Assembly (NCBI GenBank): GCA_027012915.1
Contig: JALUYN010000470.1
Coordinates: 1-10,250 of the forward strand
Reading direction: 5' to 3'
Length of the DNA: 10,250 nt
From: Cellvibrionaceae bacterium
GTDB lineage: Bacteria > Pseudomonadota > Gammaproteobacteria > Pseudomonadales > Cellvibrionaceae
Shown: piece after piece, positions 1-4,530 of the stretch
Layout of the letters: each line of letters starts with the position of its first letter
Numbering within the stretch: the stretch's first letter is position 1
The notes under the pieces: model-generated
The model's database searches: none
Seen by the model: only the letters and a program-made list of their open reading frames with translations
What the model was told of the DNA's origin: nothing
Translations under genes and position numbers: made by a program

Positions 1-573
1 CAGAATAATGGTGGTGCCCTGCTCATTGATTTCTCGCAGGAAGTCCCACATGGAACGCCGCAGCTCGATATCGACCCCGGCGGTAGGCTCATCCAGAATT
101 AGCAGTTTGGGCTCGTGAATTAAGGCTCTGGCGATCATCAAACGTCGCTTCATACCGCCAGAGAGCATTCGCGCCGGAGTATCTCGCTTGTCCCATAACC
201 CCAACTTTTTCAGGTATTTTTCCGTGCGCTCTTGGGCCAACTTTTTGGGCAGTCCGTAGTACCCTGCCTGATTGATGACAATCTGTTCGACCTTCTCAAA
301 CTGCGAGAAGTTAAATTCCTGCGGCACAACCCCCAAATGCTGTTTGGCCAGAGGAAAGCTATCATCAATATCACAACCGAAAATGCTCACCTTGCCCTCA
401 GTTTTCTTCACCAGCGAACAAAGAATACCTATGGTGGTGGACTTGCCCGCCCCATTGGGCCCCAACAATGCGAAAAAGTCACCAGGAGCCACTTCCAGGC
501 CAATACCTTTTAACGCGGAAAAGCCGTTGTCGTAGGTTTTAGTTAATCCTTCAATCTTTAACGCAGGGGTCAT
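1..573 (-). CDS. ABC transporter ATP-binding protein, YadG-like (3' end beyond the window)
   Basis: This is the N-terminal 191 residues of a cytoplasmic ATPase subunit of an ABC-2 type exporter. Visible parts in order are the Walker A loop GPNGAGKS (residues 38-45), the Q-loop glutamine in VPQEF (Q85), the signature LSGGMKRR (137-144) and Walker B LLILDEP (157-163), followed by the D-loop region AGVDIE. The H-loop lies past the left edge. The sequence closely follows E. coli YadG (about 308 residues), including QIVINQAGYYG and ARALIHEPKLLILDEPTAGVD, so the usual partner would be a YadH-like permease encoded just outside the window. That partner and the substrate are inferences; the substrate of YadG itself is not well defined. 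The ATG at 573 is preceded by GGAG (585-582) at good spacing. A possible -35 TTGATA lies at 621-616, but no convincing -10 goes with it. Confidence 0.93.
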   Translation of the reverse strand, partial: MTPALKIEGLTKTYDNGFSALKGIGLEVAPGDFFALLGPNGAGKSTTIGILCSLVKKTEGKVSIFGCDIDDSFPLAKQHLGVVPQEFNFSQFEKVEQIVINQAGYYGLPKKLAQERTEKYLKKLGLWDKRDTPARMLSGGMKRRLMIARALIHEPKLLILDEPTAGVDIELRRSMWDFLREINEQGTTIIL

Positions 574-644
574 ACGTCGCTCTCCGCGATTTTTAAGCCG
601 GTTAAAAAACAGTACTATCAAGCCCGCAGACATGCCTGCAAGCG

Positions 645-675
645 TTGGGTTTAGCCCCTTAAAATGGGGTACAAT
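645..675 (+). promoter_or_regulatory. Candidate sigma70 promoter for the gene at 721
   Basis: A near-consensus -10 TACAAT lies at 670-675, with a weak -35 TTGGGT at 645-650 and a rather long 19-bp spacer. Transcription would start near 682, giving an untranslated leader of about 39 nt. This placement argues against the in-frame ATG at 664, which would lie upstream of the transcript start. Only the -10 is convincing. Confidence 0.4.
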
Positions 676-720
676 TCACCAATTACAAGCCCTCCACACC
701 AGACTCATAGAAGACCTATA

Positions 721-1035
721 ATGATCAGACCGGAAATTCTCTCCGCCATCACCACTCTGCAACAGGGGATTGCCCAGGCCATTCCCGAAGATGAAAGCGG
801 AACTGCACTTAAAGAGCAGTTTCAGGTAACTATCAACGCCCTGGAAAGCGGAGCGGAATACAGCTTTGCCGCAGAGGACCTGTTGACCACTCTGATCACC
901 CATTACCCCAATTTGACACCTGCTATTCCCCGCGAGCTATTGTGGGCTATCGGCGGCTCTTGCCTGCACTACCTGGGCGATGAGGAGATTGAACAATTTT
1001 CGCAGATCGAGGAACAACAAAGTACGCGACACTGA
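721..1035 (+). CDS. Small conserved protein, possibly PA2817 family
   Basis: This encodes a soluble protein of 104 residues with no signal peptide, membrane segment or catalytic motif. The C-terminal half is the recognisable part: THYPNLTPAIPRELLWAIGGSCLHYLGDEEI resembles my recollection of the Pseudomonas PA2817 family, whose function is unknown. The window layout (ABC ATPase, this gene, Gly/Glu tRNAs) also resembles the P. aeruginosa PA2812-PA2819 region as I remember it; neither resemblance was checked by a search. I chose ATG 721 over the in-frame ATG 664 because AGAAGA (709-714) is a usable weak ribosome site and the best -10 (670-675) would place the transcript start downstream of 664. 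The gene is divergent from the ABC ATPase and convergent with the tRNA operon. An open frame antisense to it (676-903) is a shadow. Confidence 0.8.
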   Translation: MIRPEILSAITTLQQGIAQAIPEDESGTALKEQFQVTINALESGAEYSFAAEDLLTTLITHYPNLTPAIPRELLWAIGGSCLHYLGDEEIEQFSQIEEQQSTRH

Positions 1036-1040
1036 ACAAC

Positions 1041-1070
1041 CAGTGCCCGCAGTTCTTAGTGCGGGCACTG
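1041..1070. terminator. Hairpin between the small gene and the tRNA operon
   Basis: A perfect 10-bp inverted repeat, CAGTGCCCGC at 1041-1050 and GCGGGCACTG at 1061-1070, closes a 10-nt loop. It begins 5 bp after the stop codon at 1035 and lies 24 bp beyond the 3' end of the last tRNA. It sits between two convergent units, so it could end transcripts from both sides. Neither flank has a proper T tract: the + side continues ATTAAAAGTATT and the - side GTTGTTCAG. Intrinsic termination may therefore be weak, or the hairpin may act as a 3'-end stabiliser. Confidence 0.6.
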
Positions 1071-1094
1071 ATTAAAAGTATTGGTAATACAATT

Positions 1095-1170
1095 TGGAGC
1101 GGGATATCGGGTTCGAACCGACGACCTGTACCTTGGCAAGGTACCGCTCTACCAACTGAGCTAATCCCGC
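1095..1170 (-). tRNA. tRNA-Gly(GCC), copy 1
   Basis: A 76-nt tRNA with an encoded 3' CCA (1097-1095). The acceptor arms GCGGGAT/ATCCCGC pair fully. The anticodon stem GTACC/GGTAC holds the loop TTGCCAA, giving anticodon GCC, and the T-loop is TTCGAAC. It is the last gene of the four-tRNA transcript and identical in sequence to the copy at 1299-1374. Confidence 0.97.
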
Positions 1171-1176
1171 GGAAGA

Positions 1177-1252
1177 TGGCGTCCCCTAGGGGAGTCGAAC
1201 CCCTGTTACCGCCGTGAAAGGGCGGTGTCCTAGGCCTCTAGACGAAGGGGAC
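1177..1252 (-). tRNA. tRNA-Glu(UUC), copy 1
   Basis: A 76-nt tRNA with encoded CCA. The acceptor arms GTCCCCT/AGGGGAC pair, the anticodon stem is CCGCC/GGCGG with loop CTTTCAC (anticodon TTC), and the T-loop is TTCGACT. It lies 6 nt upstream of the glycine tRNA in the same transcript and is identical to the copy at 1377-1452. Confidence 0.97.
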
Positions 1253-1262
1253 CTGGAACTTG

Positions 1263-1292
1263 AAAGATCAGACCAACAGGCATCTGACCTTT
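1263..1292 (-). other. Inter-tRNA hairpin in the precursor transcript
   Basis: Within the 46-nt spacer between the two tRNA pairs, bases 1263-1272 and 1283-1292 form a stem of 10 pairs with a 10-nt loop. One position (1267/1288) is an A/C mismatch on the + strand but a G-U pair in the minus-strand RNA. The structure is therefore fully paired only in the direction the tRNAs are transcribed. It could serve RNase processing of the precursor or mild attenuation; the short U run after it is poor for termination. Confidence 0.4.
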
Positions 1293-1298
1293 GAAAAT

Positions 1299-1374
1299 TG
1301 GAGCGGGATATCGGGTTCGAACCGACGACCTGTACCTTGGCAAGGTACCGCTCTACCAACTGAGCTAATCCCGC
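1299..1374 (-). tRNA. tRNA-Gly(GCC), copy 2
   Basis: Identical over 76 nt to the tRNA-Gly at 1095-1170, with anticodon GCC and encoded CCA. Only 2 nt separate its 5' end from the CCA of the preceding tRNA-Glu, compared with 6 nt in the other pair. Maturation must therefore rely on closely spaced RNase cuts. Confidence 0.97.
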
Positions 1375-1376
1375 AA

Positions 1377-1452
1377 TGGCGTCCCCTAGGGGAGTCGAAC
1401 CCCTGTTACCGCCGTGAAAGGGCGGTGTCCTAGGCCTCTAGACGAAGGGGAC
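1377..1452 (-). tRNA. tRNA-Glu(UUC), copy 2 (first gene of the operon)
   Basis: Identical over 76 nt to the tRNA-Glu at 1177-1252, with anticodon TTC and encoded CCA. It is the promoter-proximal tRNA. A leader of roughly 37 nt would precede it if transcription starts near 1489. Confidence 0.97.
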
Positions 1453-1495
1453 CCTGGACCTTCATGACTGGTGTTGCTCGTCAGAAGTGGGGCGC

Positions 1496-1524
1496 ATTTT
1501 AGGGAGCGATTGGGGGTCTGTCAA
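1496..1524 (-). promoter_or_regulatory. Strong sigma70 promoter of the tRNA operon
   Basis: On the minus strand a perfect -35 TTGACA (1524-1519) is followed by a 17-bp spacer and the -10 TAAAAT (1501-1496). Downstream comes GCGCCCCAC, a G/C-rich discriminator of the kind that makes stable-RNA promoters sensitive to ppGpp and DksA. A/T-rich sequence lies upstream of the -35 (1536-1580) and could act as an UP element or hold Fis sites. Stringent control is inferred from the discriminator. Confidence 0.85.
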
Positions 1525-1559
1525 CAACCTGTCACAACTTTTTTCTCATAATCTGTCAC
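1518..1559. repeat. Three CTGTCA direct repeats at the tRNA promoter
   Basis: CTGTCAA at 1518-1524 and CTGTCAC at 1529-1535 and 1553-1559 are in the same orientation, with starts 11 and 24 bp apart. The first contains the complement of the -35 hexamer. Because they sit at and just upstream of the promoter, they could be a phased protein-binding array or remnants of local duplication. No known regulator is identified. Confidence 0.4.
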
Positions 1560-1744
1560 TGCTTTTTTAATTTATAACAATCACTTAGCTAACCCACCCC
1601 CAAAGCGTCGAAAAAAGAAGCAAAGCGGTCAAAATTATAAAAACCGCCCCTTCCCCGCAAAGAATCCTTCGCAAAAACTGGTCGGAAAACGGCTTTATCA
1701 GTTATGCTTGAATCAAACATGTAACATCCGAGACCTTTGCAGCC

Positions 1745-2536
1745 ATGTCCTCTGCCCTGATTATCAGTCTGATTATCGCCGTACTCGTCATATTGATGAG
1801 CTACGCCTTCATCAGTCAGACCATTGCCACGCGCAAGGACCAGAAAAAGCGCCTGCTCGGCGCGCTAAAACTTCGGTCAAGGGACTTTAAGTTTCTGCTC
1901 AGCGGCTTTCCCCCCAACTTTCTATCAAAAGACCTCAGCGTCTTGGTTCACCGTTGCGTTATTGAGGTAACCGAGCAACTGGCCAAGCTCGAACCAAACG
2001 AAAAACTGCACGCCGAAGAACTGGTTCTATATAAGAAGCAAATGGAAGAAGCCCAGCGGCGCCCCAAAGATGCGAAACGGGCCAAATTGAGCAACCCGCA
2101 GCAAAGCAAAGAAGTTAAACGGCTTTTACAGGAGTTAAACAAATTTCTGATTCATCTGCGCAAGCGCGGATCAATCACCGAGAGCCAGCACACCAGCTAT
2201 GAAACCCAGATTAAGAATATGGTTGTGCAGTTGGCGGTTGACACCTACATTATGAATGCCAAGCAGGCCAGCGCCACCGATAAGACCCGTCTGGCGATTC
2301 ACTACTACACTCTGGCTCGGAAACTTCTAGCCAAAGAAAGCGGCTCACAAAACTACAAAAAGCAGATACTCCAGCTCAATGAGGTCATCGCCAAACTGGA
2401 GGAAAAAGCACAAGAAGAAGAGCCCCAGAGCGAGCCTACAGAATTCTCCCAGGCTTCTGAAAAAGCCGCCCAGGACCAATGGGCTGACTTTGAACAGGAC
2501 GACGAAACCTGGAAGAAGAAATCACTCTACGATTGA
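1745..2536 (+). CDS. Uncharacterised single-pass membrane protein with coiled-coil region
   Basis: I do not recognise a named family with confidence. The 263-residue product starts with one hydrophobic segment (residues 4-24, SALIISLIIAVLVILMSYAFI), followed by a basic stretch ATRKDQKKR that predicts a cytoplasmic C-terminal part. Residues 75-145 are highly charged and helical in character. Residues 155-220 have the look of a helical-repeat pair (AVDTYIMNAKQA..., LAIHYYTLARKLL...) running into an acidic tail (221-256: EEEPQSEPTEF, WADFEQDDETW). The ATG at 1745 has no clear Shine-Dalgarno sequence, but the membrane segment begins immediately after it, which supports the start. Its position next to Gly/Glu tRNAs may match P. 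aeruginosa PA2819; this is recollection only. The gene ends flush against the convergent DUF1499 gene, with no room for a terminator. Confidence 0.85.
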   Translation: MSSALIISLIIAVLVILMSYAFISQTIATRKDQKKRLLGALKLRSRDFKFLLSGFPPNFLSKDLSVLVHRCVIEVTEQLAKLEPNEKLHAEELVLYKKQMEEAQRRPKDAKRAKLSNPQQSKEVKRLLQELNKFLIHLRKRGSITESQHTSYETQIKNMVVQLAVDTYIMNAKQASATDKTRLAIHYYTLARKLLAKESGSQNYKKQILQLNEVIAKLEEKAQEEEPQSEPTEFSQASEKAAQDQWADFEQDDETWKKKSLYD

Positions 2537-2552
2537 TTACCTCTGATTACCT
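2535..2552. repeat. 10-bp tandem duplication at the convergent stop codons
   Basis: GATTACCT occurs at 2535-2542 and 2545-2552, separated by CT, giving a 10-bp period. The first copy covers the last two bases of one gene's TGA stop and the whole TAA stop of the opposing gene. A 10-bp slip here would shift frame, so the present DUF1499 C-terminus (GNQR) may have been set by such an event. Confidence 0.5.
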
Positions 2553-3259
2553 AAGGCTTCGAAGAAACGCTCAATACGTTTCGCGTTGGCACCCAGATCG
2601 CTACGCCCAACTCTGGATACCGATCGTACATCCACCACAGAGCCGGTCTCTGTGGCGCGAACCCGCACAATGACATCGTCTTTAAAGCCAAACAGTAAAC
2701 TCGCTTCCACCGCTTCGAGCTCTAAACGCTCTGGACTGTCCGAAATAATCTCCCAACCAAGCGATTGCAGCGCTGCACGCGATCGACCATAGGCCTGTTC
2801 AGCAGTCAGTTCAGTTGCCAGGGGTTGAATATGGGGATAGGCAGCCCGTTGCTGTTGCGCCAAGGACTCTCCCGCGTGAACCAGAGAGTTATCGCTTTCA
2901 TGGCGCAACCCAGGAACAACTGAAAATTGCGGTGGACTGGTCAGATCTGTCGATATATCGTGAATCGGTGGCACCTTGAAGCCCGCAGGCCCCACGGTTG
3001 CCATAATTGAAATTATCGGCAGAGCAGCAATCACCACACTCAACACCAAAGGACTGCGCGAAGTCGTCCTGGAGCCCACAAACGACCAGCACAGTACCAA
3101 CAAAGCGACTAGCGCCAAGGCCAATAAACCTATTGCCGATACGGCAAATGCCGTCGCCAGCGACGCAAACAGTATCCACTCAGAGCGAAATGCAATTACT
3201 GCCGCCACCATCAATACCAGCAACACAATCTGCAATCTCAACAAGACTTTTCCCAACAT
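2537..3259 (-). CDS. DUF1499 family membrane protein
   Basis: The 240-residue product has a hydrophobic N-terminal third with about three membrane spans (residues 5-23, 30-60 and 71-89). A soluble domain follows that carries DUF1499 hallmarks: KVPPIHDISTDLTSPPQF (95-112) at its start, and near the end VDVRSVSRVGRSDLGANAKRI (209-229). The domain's biochemical role is unknown. The ATG at 3259 has a good ribosome site, AGGGAG (3270-3265). It is the third gene of the msrB operon, 16 bp after the glycosylase-like gene, so it is probably co-transcribed. Its stop is immediately adjacent to the stop of the convergent gene at 2536. Family assignment is firm on motif grounds; function is not. Confidence 0.88.
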   Translation of the reverse strand: MLGKVLLRLQIVLLVLMVAAVIAFRSEWILFASLATAFAVSAIGLLALALVALLVLCWSFVGSRTTSRSPLVLSVVIAALPIISIMATVGPAGFKVPPIHDISTDLTSPPQFSVVPGLRHESDNSLVHAGESLAQQQRAAYPHIQPLATELTAEQAYGRSRAALQSLGWEIISDSPERLELEAVEASLLFGFKDDVIVRVRATETGSVVDVRSVSRVGRSDLGANAKRIERFFEALGNQR

Positions 3260-3275
3260 GACTGCTCCCTACTAT

Positions 3276-3950
3276 CTATTGACTGTTGGCTGTAAACGAA
3301 ACAATGCGGCTGATTTCAGCCAACGGCCTTCCGGACTCTTCGGCCCACTGATTAAACACCTGCTGCACCCGCGCAAGATCCTTCTGACTGGTAGGCAGTT
3401 TTTCAACCACCCCCTCAGCCTTGAGCACACTGACAACGTCATCAGTTAACACAAATGTATCTTTGCCCACCATCCGCAAAAAACGCGCGCCGGACTGTCC
3501 TCCGAGCTGTGTGCCCTGCTTTTTCAATAACTGCCATAAGCCCACAATATTGTCACCTGGCCAGTCGGCAATCATGGCGCCAAAGCTGCCGAATTCACGA
3601 ATTACATCCAGCATCCAAATGGCATTGGCGCGCACAGCTTTGATCTTGCCAAAGTGGCGGATGATACTGGTGTTCTGCATCAGAGCCTCGAGATCTTCAT
3701 CCGACATCATAGCCACCTGATAGGGATCAAAGCCCATAAACGCCACCTCGAAAGCCGGCCATTTGGCATCCACCATGGCATGTTTCAGACCTGCCCTGAA
3801 GATACGGCGGCTAAGCTCAGACAGATAATAGGAATTGGATAACTCCCGAAGCTCGGACGAGCTGCGCCCTGCCGGCAAATTCTCCGCTACGGCACTAGCA
3901 CTGCCCTTATGCAAGACTGCGGTGTCATAAATGGACTTGAAGTTACGCAC
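3276..3950 (-). CDS. DNA-3-methyladenine glycosylase I (Tag)-like HhH-GPD protein
   Basis: This 224-residue protein resembles Tag glycosylases, which excise N3-methyladenine from alkylated DNA. The similarity is clearest in FDPYQVAMMSDEDLEALMQ followed by NTSIIRHFGKIKAVRANA (residues 74-110), the counterpart of FDPVKVAAMQEEDVERLVQ...IIRHRGKIQAIIGNA in E. coli Tag. The segment 149-172 (LGGQSGARFLRMVGKDTFVLTDD) has the form of a helix-hairpin-helix followed by an acidic residue. The protein contains no cysteine at all, so the Cys/His zinc site of classical Tag is absent, and the N-terminal half diverges from E. coli Tag. Substrate and even activity are therefore uncertain. It starts at GTG 3950, directly after the msrB stop codon (3953-3951), with GAGGAAAA upstream inside msrB, implying translational coupling. 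Confidence 0.85.
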   Translation of the reverse strand: MRNFKSIYDTAVLHKGSASAVAENLPAGRSSSELRELSNSYYLSELSRRIFRAGLKHAMVDAKWPAFEVAFMGFDPYQVAMMSDEDLEALMQNTSIIRHFGKIKAVRANAIWMLDVIREFGSFGAMIADWPGDNIVGLWQLLKKQGTQLGGQSGARFLRMVGKDTFVLTDDVVSVLKAEGVVEKLPTSQKDLARVQQVFNQWAEESGRPLAEISRIVSFTANSQ

Positions 3951-4355
3951 CTACTTTTCCTCACCCGGCTTAAGCTGCAGCGACGCCGAGTTAATGCAGT
4001 AACGCAACCCGGTTGGTTGAGGCCCGTCTTCAAATACATGTCCCAAATGAGAGTCACATCGTTTACAGCGCACTTCAACTCGCACCATCCCATGAGATTC
4101 ATCGCGCAATTCTTGTATCAATTCGCCTTCAAGCGGCTGATAAAAACTCGGCCAACCACTGCCCGAGTCATACTTTGTCACCGAGGAAAACAGTGGTTCA
4201 CCACAACAGCGGCACAGGTATTTGCCCTGGGTTTTACAATCCCAGTACTCCCCGGTGAATGCCCTCTCAGTGCCCTGTTGGCGGCAAATTGTGAATTCTT
4301 GCGGCGAGAGCTTATCCCGCCAGTAGTCGTCGTTTTTTAAGTCGGCATCTGACAT
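3951..4355 (-). CDS. msrB: Peptide-methionine (R)-S-oxide reductase MsrB
   Basis: MsrB reduces methionine-R-sulfoxide in proteins, using thioredoxin as electron donor in the cytoplasm. From ATG 4355 the product is 134 residues, the usual single-domain length. Zinc ligands are C48/C51 (CRCC) and C97/C100 (CKRC). The core [11 protein letters not shown] (61-71), HGM, HLGHVF and [16 protein letters not shown] lead to the catalytic cysteine C120. The position of the resolving cysteine in E. coli-type enzymes (SGCGW) is serine here (S66), so the sulfenic acid must be reduced directly by thioredoxin or by another cysteine. An in-frame GTG at 4367 would add four residues; I prefer ATG 4355 because GTGGGG lies just upstream of it. 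It heads the operon with the glycosylase-like and DUF1499 genes. Confidence 0.95.
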   Translation of the reverse strand: MSDADLKNDDYWRDKLSPQEFTICRQQGTERAFTGEYWDCKTQGKYLCRCCGEPLFSSVTKYDSGSGWPSFYQPLEGELIQELRDESHGMVRVEVRCKRCDSHLGHVFEDGPQPTGLRYCINSASLQLKPGEEK

Positions 4356-4401
4356 AATCAACCCCACATTTTTAGATACCCGTGCGATATTTCTCGATAG
4401 A

Positions 4402-4428
4402 TATCAGTGGTCCGATATCGTATCAGTG
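4402..4428. promoter_or_regulatory. Repeated TATCAGTG motif and CGATATCG palindrome in the msrB/alaA gap
   Basis: TATCAGTG occurs at 4402-4409 and 4421-4428, 19 bp apart in the same orientation, with the perfect 8-bp palindrome CGATATCG (4413-4420) between them. This arrangement lies in the divergent region between msrB and alaA and could be a regulator site. I cannot name a regulator. E. coli alaA is under Lrp control, but this does not clearly match an Lrp site. Confidence 0.3.
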
Positions 4429-4481
4429 CCAATACCATAGGCTAATTTCGGTACCAAAACGAGTATCACTTCGACATTGTG

Positions 4482-4525
4482 TTAAAGAAAATTGCATTAA
4501 AGAAAATTGTATTAAAGAAAAAGCA
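4482..4525. repeat. 15-bp tandem repeat, three copies, just before alaA
   Basis: TTAAAGAAAATTGCA (4482-4496) and TTAAAGAAAATTGTA (4497-4511) are followed by a third, diverged 14-bp copy TTAAAGAAAAAGCA (4512-4525). The array ends 5 bp before the alaA ATG at 4531 and therefore makes up the translation initiation region. No ordinary GGAG-type ribosome site is present; the A/G-rich AAAGAAAAAG of the last copy is the only candidate. Copy number changes by slippage could alter alaA expression; that is inference. Confidence 0.85.
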
Positions 4526-4530
4526 TCGCC

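Larger units (their letters stand above)
1095..1452 (-). repeat. Tandem duplication of a Glu-Gly tRNA pair
   Basis: The unit Glu(UUC)-Gly(GCC) occurs twice in direct orientation with a period of 200-204 bp. All tRNA bases are identical between copies; the differences are confined to the spacer (6 against 2 nt) and the flanks. Some similarity continues beyond the tRNAs, with GGACCTGGAACTT after copy 1 and GGACCCTGGACCTT after copy 2, which points to a segmental duplication that included a little flanking sequence. Confidence 0.9.
1453..1744. other. Intergenic region between the tRNA operon and the membrane-protein gene
   Basis: This 292-bp divergent region holds the tRNA promoter (1496-1524), the CTGTCA repeats and A/T-rich blocks at 1536-1580 and 1609-1643. 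A short inverted repeat, GCGGT at 1625-1629 and ACCGC at 1643-1647, flanks the A/T-rich core AAAATTATAAAA. A possible -10 TATGCT for the rightward gene lies at 1703-1708, without a good -35. I see no small gene here. Confidence 0.5.

Noticed and set aside
655..669. CCCC-TTAAAAT-GGGG inverted repeat
   Set aside because: The arms are only 4 bp, too short to support an operator call.
664..720. Upstream ATG giving a 19-residue longer form of the small protein
   Set aside because: It lies at or before the likely transcript start, has no ribosome site, and adds a low-complexity stretch unlike the rest of the protein.
1095..1452. tRNA array as a genomic-island attachment site
   Set aside because: The tRNA genes are intact with no integrase gene or partial tRNA repeat nearby, and both flanks carry ordinary chromosomal genes.
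1095..1452. Repeated blocks considered as a CRISPR-like array
   Set aside because: The repeats are complete tRNA genes with proper cloverleaf pairing and encoded CCA ends.
2976..3449. Long plus-strand open frame of 157 codons
   Set aside because: It is antisense to the DUF1499 and glycosylase-like genes, has a low-complexity Ala/Thr/Asn composition typical of a shadow frame, and matches no family.
3909..4340. Plus-strand open frame of 143 codons
   Set aside because: It is antisense to msrB, whose zinc and catalytic motifs are unmistakable.
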